64,000 bases of DNA from Streptomonospora nanhaiensis (GTDB lineage Bacteria; Actinomycetota; Actinomycetes; Streptosporangiales; Streptosporangiaceae): assembly GCF_026642255.1 (NCBI RefSeq), contig NZ_CP113264.1, forward strand, positions 5,146,001-5,210,000, in the 5' to 3' direction. The translations under genes and the position numbers were made by a program. Shown here piece by piece: positions 44,004-53,093 of the stretch (positions are counted from its first letter, which is position 1; the number at the start of each line of letters is the position of its first letter). The notes beneath the pieces are model-generated. The model had not been told where the DNA came from. It did no database searches and saw only the letters and a program-made list of their open reading frames with translations.

Positions 44004-45005
44004 GTGACCGCCGAGACCCTGTCCGCCGACCTGGCGGGCAAGCCCGCAGCGCTGACCTCGCTCGCCACCCGCTTCCCCCGGTGGGACCCCTACGCCGCGC
44101 TGCCCGCGCTCCTGGCCGACGAGCCCGCCGCCGTGCGGTTCGTGGGCCTGGGTTCGGCCCGTTACGCCTGCGAGGTGGCGGCGGCCCGGCTGCGGCGCGC
44201 GGGCATCGCGGCGAGCGCGGACCGCTCCTCGTCCGCGGAGCAGCCGCCCGCCGGCCCGGAGACGCTGGTGGTGGCGGTGTCCCTGGGCGGCGGCCAGAGG
44301 GAGCTGTACACGGTGCTGGACCGGTACGTCGCGCGGTCACCGGTGATCGTGCTGGCCCCGTCCGCGGACCTGGTGGTGGGGCACTACGCGGACCTGCTGG
44401 TGCCGCTGCACGCGGGCGAGGAGGAGAGCGGCCTGGCCTGCCGGGCCTACCAGCACGCGCTGGCGCTGCTCCTGCTGCTGGGCCACCGCCTGGGCGCCCC
44501 TGTGTCCGGGAGCAGCCAGAACTTCCCGGGGCTGCTGCGCCGGGCGGCCAACGCCGCGAAGTCGCTGCTGGCGAGTGCTCCGGAGTGGGTGCCCGAGGCG
44601 GCGCGGATCCTGGAGTCGCCGCACGGCGTGCACCTGGTGGCGCCGGACGAGCGGATGGCGTCGGCCTCGCAGGGCGTCCAGGCCCTGCGCAAGGGTCCGG
44701 TGCGGGCGGCGTACGCGTGCGAGACCGGCGAGTGGTCGCACACGGACCGCTACCTGGCGGCCGTGACGGACTACCGGGCGCTGCTGTTCGCGGGGTCGGC
44801 CTACGACGAGCGGTTCGCCGAGCACCTGGGGCACCTGCGCGGCACGTTCGTGGCCGTGGGCCCCACCCCCGGGCACGAGCGCGTGCCGGGGGCGGAGCTG
44901 ACCGTCCGCTACCCGGGCGACTCCGACCCGGATGTGAGCCTGCTGGTGGAGCCGCTGGTGGCGGAGCTGCTGGCCGCCCACTGGTGGAGGGCGTCCCGCC
45001 GCTGA
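44004..45005 (+). CDS. Double-SIS-domain sugar isomerase-like protein
   Basis: 333 residues with two sugar-isomerase (SIS) domains, as in the isomerase half of glucosamine-6-phosphate synthase but without the glutaminase domain. The first SIS domain has VRFVGLGSARYACEVAAARLRRAGI near residue 44 and LVVAVSLGGGQRE near 90 (the phosphate-binding Ser-rich loop is reduced). The second begins at GVHLVAPDERMASASQGVQALRK near 210. The substrate is unknown; binding of a phosphosugar is likely, catalysis less certain. GTG at 44004 has GGGAG five bases upstream. Alone on plus, it is divergent from hisI and convergent with the ABC exporter. Confidence 0.8.
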   Translation: MTAETLSADLAGKPAALTSLATRFPRWDPYAALPALLADEPAAVRFVGLGSARYACEVAAARLRRAGIAASADRSSSAEQPPAGPETLVVAVSLGGGQRELYTVLDRYVARSPVIVLAPSADLVVGHYADLLVPLHAGEEESGLACRAYQHALALLLLLGHRLGAPVSGSSQNFPGLLRRAANAAKSLLASAPEWVPEAARILESPHGVHLVAPDERMASASQGVQALRKGPVRAAYACETGEWSHTDRYLAAVTDYRALLFAGSAYDERFAEHLGHLRGTFVAVGPTPGHERVPGAELTVRYPGDSDPDVSLLVEPLVAELLAAHWWRASRR

Positions 45006-45020
45006 CGGACGGTGGCGGGG

Positions 45021-46874
45021 TCAGGCCGAGGAGCTGACCCAGGAGGCGTACAGGTCGGCGTACACGCCGGGCCGCGCGACGAGTTCGTCGTGCGACCCGC
45101 TCTGGACGATGCGGCCGTCGTCGAAGACCAGTACCCGGTCGGCCGCCTCGGCGGTGGACAGGCGGTGTGCGATGGCCACGGAGGTGCGTCCCCGGGTGAG
45201 CCGGTCCAGGGCCCGCTGGATGCGGACCTCGGTGTGGGGGTCCACGGCCGACGTGGCCTCGTCGAGGACGAGCAGGTCGGGGTCGGCGACGTAGGCGCGC
45301 ACGAGGGCGACGAGCTGCCGCTCCCCCGCCGACAGGGACTCTCCGCGCTGTCCGACCGGTGTGTCCAGGCCGTGCGCGAGGGAGTCGAGCCACTCGGAGA
45401 GGCCGAGTTCGGTGACGGCTGCCTCCAGCTCGGCGTCGGTGCTCTCGGGGCGGGCGAAGCGGATGTTGTCGCCCAGGGAGCTGTCGAAGAGGAAGCCCTC
45501 CTGCGGGACCATGACGACGCGGCTGCGCAGGGAGGAGAAGGCCACCTCGCGCAGGTCGACGCCGTCGAGGCGCACGGTGCCCCTGGCGGGGTCCATGAGC
45601 CTGGTGAGGAGTTTGACGAAGGTGGTCTTGCCCGAGCCCGTCTCCCCCACGACCGCGACCCGGGTGCCCGGGGTGATCTCGACGGCGACGTCGTCCAGGA
45701 CGACGGGGCCGTCGGGGTAGGAGTAGGTGACGTCGTCGAAGGTGACCCGGACCGGGCCGCGGGGCAGGACCTTGCCGGCCTCCCCGGGGTCGGCGATGTC
45801 GGGTGCGGTGTCCAGGACGCCCAGGACCCTGCGCCATCCGGCGATGGCGTTCTGGGCCTCGTTGAAGATCTCGGTCGCCATCATCATGGGCTGGATGAAC
45901 AGGGTCAGCAGGAACAGGAAGGCGATGAGCTGTCCGGCGGTCAGGTCGCCGCCCAGGCCGAGCCAGACGCCGACGAGGACCACGGCCGCGTTGCCGACCG
46001 CGGAGACGATCTCGGCGAAGGGTGAGACCGCCATGGCCAGCCGCTGGGCGCGGACCTGGGAGCGCCGGGTCCTGGTCACGGTGGAGTCGATCCGCTCCGC
46101 GGTGCGCTTCTCGGTGCCGTGGGCGCGGATGACGGCCGCGCCCATGACGGTCTCGCCGATGACGCCGAGCATGTCGCCGGTGTTCTCGCGGACCTTCATG
46201 TACGCCGAGGACAGGTGCTTCTGGAGCCAGCGGACGCCGAACAGCAGCGGCAGCACGCAGACCCACACCACGATGGTGAGCTGCCAGGAGTAGACCGCCA
46301 TGAGGGCGGTGGCGACGAGGAGCTGGCCGGCGCTGACGAGCAGGAGCAGGCCGCCCCACTGCATGAAGGTGCTGATCTGGTCGACGTCGCTGGTGACCCG
46401 GGAGACCAGGGCGCCCTTGCGCTCGCTGTTCTGGGTGAGCACGGACAGGTCGTGGACGTGCCGGAACGCCTTGCGGCGCAGGGTGGCCAGGCCGGACTCG
46501 GTGGCCCGGTACAGGCGCAGGTTCATCAGGTAGGACGCGACCATGGTGACCACGAGGAGTCCGGCGCAGACGGCCACCATGCGGGTGACGAAGGCGAGAT
46601 CGGGGCCTTCCGGTCCGGAGAGCCCGTTGTCGATGATCTGCTGGACGGCGACGGGGACGACGATCTTGCCGCCGGTGGCGACGACGGCGAACACCAGGGT
46701 GAGCCAGAGGCCCTGGGCGAACTCCGGGGAGAGACGCAGGCCTCGCCGGACCGTGCCCATGGCGGTGTCGGTGGAGCGGTGCAGGGAGAGGAGCGGGTCG
46801 GCGGCGTCGCCGGCCTCCCGCCCGGGGTCCGGTTCGGGCCGCTGGTCGGCGCGGGTCTGGGCGGGTGCGCTCAT
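45021..46874 (-). CDS. ABC exporter half-transporter, subunit with complete ATP site residues
   Basis: 617 residues: about 45 cytoplasmic residues, six membrane helices (about 50-330) and a nucleotide-binding domain from about 375. Walker A GETGSGKTT, Walker B LLVLDEATSAVD with catalytic Glu, and H-loop His in VAIAHRLST are intact. The signature is LSAGE rather than LSGGQ. Together with the partner gene this makes a heterodimeric exporter in which one ATP site is complete and one is degenerate, as in TM287/288 and BmrCD. Substrate unknown; lipids, peptides and drugs are usual. ATG at 46874 overlaps the upstream stop by four bases (ATGA). Confidence 0.93.
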   Translation of the reverse strand: MSAPAQTRADQRPEPDPGREAGDAADPLLSLHRSTDTAMGTVRRGLRLSPEFAQGLWLTLVFAVVATGGKIVVPVAVQQIIDNGLSGPEGPDLAFVTRMVAVCAGLLVVTMVASYLMNLRLYRATESGLATLRRKAFRHVHDLSVLTQNSERKGALVSRVTSDVDQISTFMQWGGLLLLVSAGQLLVATALMAVYSWQLTIVVWVCVLPLLFGVRWLQKHLSSAYMKVRENTGDMLGVIGETVMGAAVIRAHGTEKRTAERIDSTVTRTRRSQVRAQRLAMAVSPFAEIVSAVGNAAVVLVGVWLGLGGDLTAGQLIAFLFLLTLFIQPMMMATEIFNEAQNAIAGWRRVLGVLDTAPDIADPGEAGKVLPRGPVRVTFDDVTYSYPDGPVVLDDVAVEITPGTRVAVVGETGSGKTTFVKLLTRLMDPARGTVRLDGVDLREVAFSSLRSRVVMVPQEGFLFDSSLGDNIRFARPESTDAELEAAVTELGLSEWLDSLAHGLDTPVGQRGESLSAGERQLVALVRAYVADPDLLVLDEATSAVDPHTEVRIQRALDRLTRGRTSVAIAHRLSTAEAADRVLVFDDGRIVQSGSHDELVARPGVYADLYASWVSSSA

Positions 46875-48895
46875 CGGCTCGTCTCCTCGGTGGCGTGGTC
46901 GCCGTGCGCGGTGGCGGGCGGGGCGGGTTCGAGTGGTCCGGGTTCCTCGGGGAGGGGTTCGCGTTCGGCCTCGCCCTCGGCGGAGGCCCGTTCGTACGCG
47001 GTGACCAGCCTGGTGTAGCCGGGTGAGGCGGTGAGGAGTTCGTCGTGGGTGCCGCGGGCCAGGACGCGGCCCCGTTCCATGTAGACGACCTCGTCGGCGA
47101 GTTCGATGGTGGCGCGCCGGTAGGCGACGACGACCACGGTGGCGGCGTCGTCGCGTGCGCGCAGCCCGGCGAGGATCTGGGCCTCGACCTGCGGGTCGAC
47201 GGCGGAGGTGGCGTCGTCCATGATCAGCAGCCGGGGCCGCCGGACGACGGCGCGCGCCAGGGCGAGGCGCTGGCGCTGGCCGCCGGACAGGGTGGTGCCC
47301 TTCTCCCCGAGCGGGGCGTCGAGGCCGCCGTCGAGTTCGCCGATGAAGCCGTCGGCGCGGGCCAGGCGCAGGGCGGCCCACACCTGCTCGTCGTCGATGT
47401 CGGCGCCGAGGGTGATGTTGTCGCGGACCGTGTCCTCGAACACGAAGGTGCCCTGGGGCACGAGGGCGGCGTGCCCGGAGACCTGGCCGCGGGCGAGGTC
47501 GCGGACGTCGACGCCGTCGAGGCGGATGTGGCCCGTGTCGGGGTCGACGAGGCGCATGAGCAGGGTGGTGAGCGTGGACTTGCCCGAGCCGGTGGGGCCG
47601 ACGAGGGCGACGGTGCGGCCGGGGGCGATGTCCAGGTCCACTCCGTTGAGGACGGTGGTGCGGGCGGTGGTTTCCCCGTCGTCCATCAGGTCGCGGCCGC
47701 CGCCGTCGGCGTCGTAGGAGTCGGCGTAGGAGAAGGTGACGCCGCGGGCGCTCAGGGCGATGCCGCGGGGGCTGTCCTCCAGGGTCCGGTCGCCGTGCTC
47801 CATGGTGCCGCCGGATCCGAGGACGGACTGGACGCGGTCCCAGCCGACGACGCTGCGGGGCAGGTCGCCGAGGATCCACCCGAAGGAGCGGATCGGCAGG
47901 GCCAGGAGGGTGAAGAGGAAGGCGATCTGGACGAGGTCGCCGGGGTCGATGGCGCCGGTGGAGAGCCGCCACATGCCGAGGAGCAGGACGGCGAGCACGC
48001 CGAAGTTGGGCAGCGCCTCCATGACCGGGTCGAACATGGAGCGCATGCGGCCGACCTGGATGAGGGCGTCGCGGAGGCTGTGCGCGGACCGGGTGAAGCG
48101 CTCGGTCTCGGTGTCCTCCCTGCCGAGGGTCTTGACGACGAGGGCGCCGTCGAAGGACTCGTGGGCGACGCCGCTGACCTCGGCGCGCAGGGCCTGGGCC
48201 CGGGAGGCCATGGGTGAGACGCGGCGCTGGAAGACGACGTTGGCGGCGGCCAGGACGGGGAAGACGACGAAGGCGACCAGGGCGAGCACGGGGTCGGTGA
48301 CGAGCATGGCCACCGCGGCGATGACGAGCATGAACACGCTGCCGACGGCCATGGGCAGCGGGGCGAGCGGCTGCCAGGCGGCCTCGACGTCGGCGTTGGC
48401 GTTGGAGAGCAGCTGGCCGGTGGGGTGGCGGTGGTGCCAGGAGAGCGGGAGTTCGAGGTACTTGCGGGCGACGGCGCGGCGGTAGCGGGCCTGCATGCGG
48501 AACTGCATGAGGGCGGCGAGCATGCGGCGCATGGCGATGCCGACGGCCTTGCCCAGGCCGACCGCGAGGAGCAGTCCGGCGGCGGTGGCGAGCGCGGCCG
48601 CGGTGGTGCTGCCCCGGGCGAAGGCGGGGAGGATGGTGGTGTCGGTGAGGTGGCCGAGGACGGAGGCCGAGCCGACGGTGACGCCGGCGTGCAGCATGGC
48701 TCCGGCGACGGCGGCGAGGAAGATCCACGGTTCGGTGCGCGCGGCGACCCACAGGACGCGCATGCCCCGGCCGAAGATCCCGGCGCCGGCGGTGTCCGCG
48801 GCGCGGTCGCCGGTCCCGGCGCCGCCGACGGGCTCCTCCGGTGGCGCGGAGCCCTCCCCGGTCCCCGGATCCCTCGTGCTGGTGCCCTGCGCCAT
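46871..48895 (-). CDS. ABC exporter half-transporter, subunit with degenerate catalytic residues
   Basis: 674 residues with six membrane helices (about 55-340) and a nucleotide-binding domain from about 390. Walker A GPTGSGKST and signature LSGGQ are canonical, but the catalytic Glu after Walker B is Asp (LLIMDDATSAVD) and the H-loop His is Tyr (VVVVAYRRATIE). These are the changes expected in the regulatory subunit of a heterodimeric exporter. A 35-residue acidic tail follows. An insertion with a Gly/Asp run (YDADGGGRDLMDDGE) precedes Walker A. The gene comes first in a two-gene operon with the 45021 gene. Confidence 0.93.
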   Translation of the reverse strand: MAQGTSTRDPGTGEGSAPPEEPVGGAGTGDRAADTAGAGIFGRGMRVLWVAARTEPWIFLAAVAGAMLHAGVTVGSASVLGHLTDTTILPAFARGSTTAAALATAAGLLLAVGLGKAVGIAMRRMLAALMQFRMQARYRRAVARKYLELPLSWHHRHPTGQLLSNANADVEAAWQPLAPLPMAVGSVFMLVIAAVAMLVTDPVLALVAFVVFPVLAAANVVFQRRVSPMASRAQALRAEVSGVAHESFDGALVVKTLGREDTETERFTRSAHSLRDALIQVGRMRSMFDPVMEALPNFGVLAVLLLGMWRLSTGAIDPGDLVQIAFLFTLLALPIRSFGWILGDLPRSVVGWDRVQSVLGSGGTMEHGDRTLEDSPRGIALSARGVTFSYADSYDADGGGRDLMDDGETTARTTVLNGVDLDIAPGRTVALVGPTGSGKSTLTTLLMRLVDPDTGHIRLDGVDVRDLARGQVSGHAALVPQGTFVFEDTVRDNITLGADIDDEQVWAALRLARADGFIGELDGGLDAPLGEKGTTLSGGQRQRLALARAVVRRPRLLIMDDATSAVDPQVEAQILAGLRARDDAATVVVVAYRRATIELADEVVYMERGRVLARGTHDELLTASPGYTRLVTAYERASAEGEAEREPLPEEPGPLEPAPPATAHGDHATEETSR

Positions 48896-49251
48896 ACGCC
48901 CCCCGTTCGTCTGCCTGCCGGTCCCGCCGGCACGGCCCGGCCCCTCACGCGCCGACGCCCTCCGGGCATGCCGAAGGGGACGTGGGTGCGTGTGTCGAGC
49001 CAACCTATCCAGCGGAACCGACAAGGTTCCACCGGATTGTTTCAGCGCGGTTCGCGCCGGGGCTATTCCGGCCGGGAGGGTCCGGCGGTCGCGGGAGCGC
49101 CCGGGGGCGGGGGACGGCGCCCGGGGCGGGCGGAGGGGTCCGCGTGCGGTGGCCGGCGCACGCCGGGTGGGGTGGTCGACGGGGCGCCCGGTCCACCGGG
49201 GTGGTCCGGGCGCCGTGGCGGTCGGAGCGGCCGTCCTCCGACCGCCGGGTA
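48896..49251. other. Gap upstream of the ABC exporter
   Basis: 356 bases: promoter side of the ABC operon, followed by GC-rich sequence and the terminator of the peptidoglycan-binding gene at 49217-49246. The stretch 49020-49045 (TTCCACCGGATTGTTTCAG) is the only less GC-rich part. No gene is supported. Confidence 0.45.
49217..49246 (-). terminator. Hairpin terminator after the peptidoglycan-binding protein gene
   Basis: Perfect ten-bp stem GGCGGTCGGA/TCCGACCGCC with a ten-base loop, five bases past the stop at 49252. Confidence 0.65.
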
Positions 49252-49854
49252 CTACTGGGCCGCGACCTGGTAGGTGACCAGCGCGCGGAAGGTCAGGCGG
49301 CCGGTGATGCCGTCGACCCCGATGCCGAACTCGCGCTGCGCGGCGCGGACCGCCCGCTCGGTGGCGGGGCCGTACTGGCCGTCGACGGCGAGCCCGGAGG
49401 CGATCCCCTTCTCCTTGAGGAGGACCTGGATCGCCTCGACGACGAGTCCGCGGGTGCCCGGGCCGTACTCGCCGAAGGTGCGCTCGCGCAGCAGCAGCCA
49501 GGTCTCCTCGTCGAGCGCCCCGGTCTCGACGAGGTCGTTCGGGTTGTCCCGCTGGTAGCGCTTGACCGTGTTCTCGAGGCTGAGGTTGAAGAACCGCGAG
49601 GTGGTGCTGTCCGAGCGGTAGCCGTGGTGGGCGAGCAGCTTGCGTGCGGCCGCGATGTCGACCGACCGGTCGCCCCTCACGTAGTACGGCCACGCCTCGG
49701 CCTCGATCTGGGCGACGACCTGCTCGGAGGTGCGGTTGAGGTTGTCGGCGGAGGCCGCGGGAGCGGTGGCGACGACGGCGGTGGCGGCGACCGCGGAGGC
49801 GGCGATCAGGGAGACGAAACGCCTACCAAAACCACCAAAAAAGTGCGGAAACAT
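49252..49854 (-). CDS. Secreted peptidoglycan-binding domain protein
   Basis: 200 residues. A signal peptide (basic GRRF, hydrophobic core, A-x-A site in APAASA near residue 37) is followed by two repeats of the PG_binding_1 type: about 78-120 (DIAAARKLLAHHGY..LENTVKRYQRDN..TGALDEETW) and about 128-195 (GLVVEAIQVLLKEKG..VDGQYGPATERAVRAAQREFGI..DGITGRLTF). There is no enzyme domain, so it probably binds cell wall or modulates a partner. ATG at 49854 is chosen over the open frame to 49941 because it begins the signal peptide. It follows the his operon on the same strand but a strong terminator lies between. Confidence 0.85.
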   Translation of the reverse strand: MFPHFFGGFGRRFVSLIAASAVAATAVVATAPAASADNLNRTSEQVVAQIEAEAWPYYVRGDRSVDIAAARKLLAHHGYRSDSTTSRFFNLSLENTVKRYQRDNPNDLVETGALDEETWLLLRERTFGEYGPGTRGLVVEAIQVLLKEKGIASGLAVDGQYGPATERAVRAAQREFGIGVDGITGRLTFRALVTYQVAAQ

Positions 49855-49969
49855 GCGAAAAAAGGTCCTTCCCCCGTGGGTAATGGGCACTACGGGGATC
49901 ATGCTCACACGAAGCATCGGCGTGTCGAGGCAACGCCACACGGAAACGACTACGTGTCGTCATACGGAC

Positions 49970-50011
49970 GCGCAAGGTCCCCGGGACGTACTCGTCCCGG
50001 GGACCTTGCGC
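49970..50011 (-). terminator. Strong hairpin terminator of the his operon
   Basis: Nineteen-bp perfect stem beginning GCGCAAGGTCCCCGGGACG with a four-base loop, 21 bases past the hisF stop. Confidence 0.9.
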
Positions 50012-50032
50012 ACTTCCACCCGCCGAAATCCC

Positions 50033-50806
50033 TCAGCGCACCGCGTGGCCCGCCTCGCGCAGGCTCCGCTTGACGTCGGCGACGGTGAACTCGCCGAAGT
50101 GGAAGACCGTCGCGGCCAGCACCGCGTCCGCGCCCGCCTCCACCGCCGGGACGAAGTGCTCGACCGCCCCCGCGCCGCCGGAGGCGATCAGGGGCACGTC
50201 CACCCGGGCCCGCGCCCCGCGGATCAGCTCCAGGTCGAAGCCGGCCCTGGTGCCGTCGGCGTCCATCGAGTTGAGCAGGATCTCCCCCGCGCCCAGCCCG
50301 GCGGCGCGCTCGCACCACTCCAGGGCGTCGATCCCGGTCCCGCGGCGGCCGCCGTGGGTGGTGACCTCGAACCCGCTGGGGGTCGGCCGGTCGCCCTCGC
50401 GCACCCGGCGCACGTCGGCGGAGAGCACCAGGACCTGGCGGCCGAAGCGCTCGGCGATCTCCTCGATGAGCTCGGGCCGGGCGATGGCGGCCGTGTTGAC
50501 GCCCACCTTGTCCGCGCCCGCCCGCAGCAGGAGGTCGACGTCGTCGGCGGTGCGCACCCCGCCGCCCACGGTCAGCGGGATGAACACCTGGTCGGCGGTG
50601 CGGCGGACCACGTCGTAGGTGGTCTCCCGGTCGCCGCTGGAGGCGGTGACGTCGAGGAAGGTGAGCTCGTCCGCGCCGGCCGCGTCGTAGCCGTGGGCGA
50701 GCTCCACCGGGTCGCCCGCGTCGCGCAGGTTCTCGAAGTTGACGCCCTTGACCACCCGCCCGGCGTCCACGTCCAGACAGGGGATGACGCGCACGGCCAG
50801 GCTCAC
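50033..50806 (-). CDS. hisF: Imidazole glycerol phosphate synthase cyclase subunit
   Basis: Synthase half of the HisFH complex: uses ammonia made by HisH to convert PRFAR into imidazole glycerol phosphate and AICAR. 257 residues, TIM barrel. The first catalytic Asp is in [19 protein letters not shown], the second is at LVLSADVRR in place of the more usual ID-A-R, and the phosphate loops are [12 protein letters not shown] and [15 protein letters not shown] at 50806 overlaps the priA stop (GTGA), showing coupling. Last gene of the his operon, followed by a long hairpin. Confidence 0.97.
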   Translation of the reverse strand: MSLAVRVIPCLDVDAGRVVKGVNFENLRDAGDPVELAHGYDAAGADELTFLDVTASSGDRETTYDVVRRTADQVFIPLTVGGGVRTADDVDLLLRAGADKVGVNTAAIARPELIEEIAERFGRQVLVLSADVRRVREGDRPTPSGFEVTTHGGRRGTGIDALEWCERAAGLGAGEILLNSMDADGTRAGFDLELIRGARARVDVPLIASGGAGAVEHFVPAVEAGADAVLAATVFHFGEFTVADVKRSLREAGHAVR

Positions 50807-51570
50807 CGGACCACGTCCTCGGCGTCGCGCACCGCAGCCAGGGCGTCCTCCAGGGTGAACGCGCCCTCGTACAGCGCGGTGCCCATGATGGCGCCCTCCA
50901 CCCCCAGCGGGACCAGGGTGGCGATGGCCTTCAGGTCGTCCAGGCTGGACACGCCGCCGCTGGCGACCACCGGCTTGTCGGTGCGCTCGCACACGGTGCG
51001 CAGCAGGTCCAGGTTGGGGCCCTTGAGGGTGCCGTCCTTGTTGACGTCGGTGACGACGTACCGGGCGCAGCCCTCCGACTCCAGCCGGTCCAGGGTCGCG
51101 AACAGGTCGCCGCCGTCCCGGGTCCAGCCGCGCGCGGCCAGGGTCGTGCCGCGCACGTCCAGGCCGATCGCGATCCGGTCGCCGTGCTCGGCGATGATCC
51201 TGGCGCACCACTCCGGGTTCTCCAGGGCCGCGGTGCCGATGTTGACCCGGCGGCACCCGGTGGACAGCGCGGCGGCCAGCGACTCGTCGTCGCGGATGCC
51301 GCCGGACATCTCCACCTTGACGTCCAGGCGTCCCACGATGTCGCGCAGCAGGTCGCGGTTGTGTCCGCGCCCGAACGCGGCGTCCAGGTCCACCAGGTGG
51401 ATCCACTCGGCCCCGGCGTTCTGCCAGGCCGTGGCGGCCTCGAAGGGGTCGCCGTACTGGCCCCCCGAACCGGCCTTGCCCTGGACGAGCTGGACGGCCT
51501 GCCCGCCCGCCACGTCCACGGCGGGAAGCAGTTCGAGTGCGGGGGACGACGGGGTGTGCTCGCCGGTCAT
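50803..51570 (-). CDS. priA: Bifunctional HisA/TrpF isomerase PriA
   Basis: Phosphoribosyl isomerase A, which in actinobacteria carries out both the HisA step of histidine synthesis and the TrpF step of tryptophan synthesis. 255 residues, TIM barrel with [21 protein letters not shown] at the start (catalytic Asp), [14 protein letters not shown] and [14 protein letters not shown] as phosphate loops. No trpF gene occurs among the trp genes of this window, which supports bifunctionality. ATG at 51570; the stop overlaps hisF by four bases. It is 33 bases after hisH in the same operon. Confidence 0.95.
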   Translation of the reverse strand: MTGEHTPSSPALELLPAVDVAGGQAVQLVQGKAGSGGQYGDPFEAATAWQNAGAEWIHLVDLDAAFGRGHNRDLLRDIVGRLDVKVEMSGGIRDDESLAAALSTGCRRVNIGTAALENPEWCARIIAEHGDRIAIGLDVRGTTLAARGWTRDGGDLFATLDRLESEGCARYVVTDVNKDGTLKGPNLDLLRTVCERTDKPVVASGGVSSLDDLKAIATLVPLGVEGAIMGTALYEGAFTLEDALAAVRDAEDVVR

Positions 51571-51603
51571 GAAACCTTCTCGTGCTCGGTGGGAAAACGT
51601 CGG

Positions 51604-52257
51604 TCAGAGGGTGGCGACCCAGTTGGCGAGCAGGCGGGCGCCCGCGTCGCCGGACTTCTCCGGGTGGAACTGGGTGGCGCACAGCGGCCCGTTCTCGACG
51701 GCGGCCACGAACGGCTCGCCGTGCTCGGCCCAGGTGACCCCGGGCTCGCGGATGCGCTCGTTGTGCGTGGAGAACTCCCACTCGCGCACCGCGTAGGAGT
51801 GCACGAAGTAGAAGCGCTCCTGCGGGCCGATCCCGGCGAAGAGCCGCGTGTCCGCGGGGGGCCGGACGGTGTTCCAGCCCATGTGCGGCACGATCGGCGC
51901 GCGCAGGCGGTCCACGGTCCCGGGCCACTCGCCGCAGCCCTCGGTCACCTGGTCCCCGGCCCTCGGGTCGGCGCGCTCCACGCCCCGGTCGAAGAGGACC
52001 TGCATCCCCACGCAGATGCCCAGGACGGGGCGGCCCCCGGCCACGCGCCGACCGATGATCCGGTCGCCGCCGGCCGCTCTGAGGCTGGACATGCAGGCGC
52101 TGAACGCGCCGACGCCCGGGACGACGAGGCCGTCCGCCTCCAGTGCGGCGTGCGGGTCGGAGGTGACGGTGACGTCGGCGCCGGTGCGCTCCATGGCGCG
52201 CTGCGCCGAGCTCAGGTTGCCGGAGCCGTAGTCGAAGACGACCACTCGTGACGGCAT
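51604..52257 (-). CDS. hisH: Imidazole glycerol phosphate synthase glutamine amidotransferase subunit
   Basis: Glutaminase partner of HisF, supplying ammonia through a tunnel. 217 residues, class I amidotransferase. The nucleophile Cys lies in [16 protein letters not shown] near residue 85, and the His-x-Glu dyad in [14 protein letters not shown] near 196. DYGSGNLSS near residue 9 is the HisH start. ATG at 52257 is preceded by GGGC 16 bases after the small membrane-protein gene. All catalytic residues are present. Confidence 0.97.
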   Translation of the reverse strand: MPSRVVVFDYGSGNLSSAQRAMERTGADVTVTSDPHAALEADGLVVPGVGAFSACMSSLRAAGGDRIIGRRVAGGRPVLGICVGMQVLFDRGVERADPRAGDQVTEGCGEWPGTVDRLRAPIVPHMGWNTVRPPADTRLFAGIGPQERFYFVHSYAVREWEFSTHNERIREPGVTWAEHGEPFVAAVENGPLCATQFHPEKSGDAGARLLANWVATL

Positions 52258-52273
52258 GGGAACTGCCCTTCCT

Positions 52274-52435
52274 CTACAGGTAGCCCAGTCGGAGAGCGCC
52301 GGAGGCGACGGCGAGCACGGTGCAGCCGGCCAGGGCCACGGCGATGAGCCTGTTGACCTTCCACATCGCGTAGGCGCCCCCGGCCAGGAAACCGCCCAGC
52401 ACGACGAGGGCGATCCCCCACAGGTCGGTGTCCAT
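52274..52435 (-). CDS. Small 53-residue membrane protein inside the his operon
   Basis: M-D-T-D-L-W start, two hydrophobic stretches (about 5-24 and 30-47) separated by a short A-M-W-K-V-N turn, and a C-terminal R-L-G-Y-L. The ATG at 52435 abuts the hisB stop codon exactly, so the two are translationally coupled, and only 16 bases separate it from hisH. Reading-frame integrity, composition typical of membrane helices and this tight packing support a real gene. I recall that actinobacterial his operons sometimes have a small frame at this place, but I cannot name a family. Function unknown. Confidence 0.7.
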   Translation of the reverse strand: MDTDLWGIALVVLGGFLAGGAYAMWKVNRLIAVALAGCTVLAVASGALRLGYL

Positions 52436-53029
52436 CTACAGGGCGCCCTTGGTGGAGGGGATGCCGCTGACGCGCGGGTCCTTCTCCGTGGCGGAGCGCA
52501 GGGCGCGCGCCAGTGCCTTGAACTGGCACTCCACGATGTGGTGGGCGTTGCGCCCGTAGGGGACGCGCACGTGCAGGGCGACCCGCGCCTGGGCGACGAA
52601 GGACTCCAGGATGTGGCGGGTCATGGTGGTGTCGTAGTCGCGGCCGATGATCGGCGCCATGCCCTCGGGTTCGCTGTGGACCAGGTAGGGGCGGCCGGAG
52701 ACGTCGACGGTCACCTCGGCCAGTGCCTCGTCGAGGGGCACCTTGGCGTCGGCGAAGCGGCGGATGCCGGCCTTGTCGCCGAGCGCCTCCCGGAAGGCCG
52801 CGCCCAGGGCCAGGGCGGTGTCCTCCATGGTGTGGTGCGAGTCGATGTGCAGGTCGCCCTCGGTGCGCACGGTCAGGTCGAACAGGCCGTGCTTGGCGAG
52901 CTGGTCGAGCATGTGGTCGAAGAAGCCGACGCCGGTGGAGACGTCGGCGACGCCGGTGCCGTCCAGGTCGATCTCGACCAGGACCTTGGTTTCCTTGGTT
53001 GCGCGTTCGACGCGCCCGATACGGCTCAT
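52436..53029 (-). CDS. hisB: Imidazoleglycerol-phosphate dehydratase
   Basis: Dehydrates imidazole glycerol phosphate to imidazole acetol phosphate. 197 residues, monofunctional (no phosphatase domain). The manganese-binding His clusters [33 protein letters not shown] and [22 protein letters not shown] are all present. ATG at 53029. It precedes the small membrane-protein gene with no gap and follows hisC after 64 bases. Confidence 0.97.
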   Translation of the reverse strand: MSRIGRVERATKETKVLVEIDLDGTGVADVSTGVGFFDHMLDQLAKHGLFDLTVRTEGDLHIDSHHTMEDTALALGAAFREALGDKAGIRRFADAKVPLDEALAEVTVDVSGRPYLVHSEPEGMAPIIGRDYDTTMTRHILESFVAQARVALHVRVPYGRNAHHIVECQFKALARALRSATEKDPRVSGIPSTKGAL

Positions 53030-53093
53030 GGTGACTCTCCCGGTGGTTCTGGCGGGTGCGGTGGGGCGGGGCCGGCGGGTCCCGGAGGCGCGG

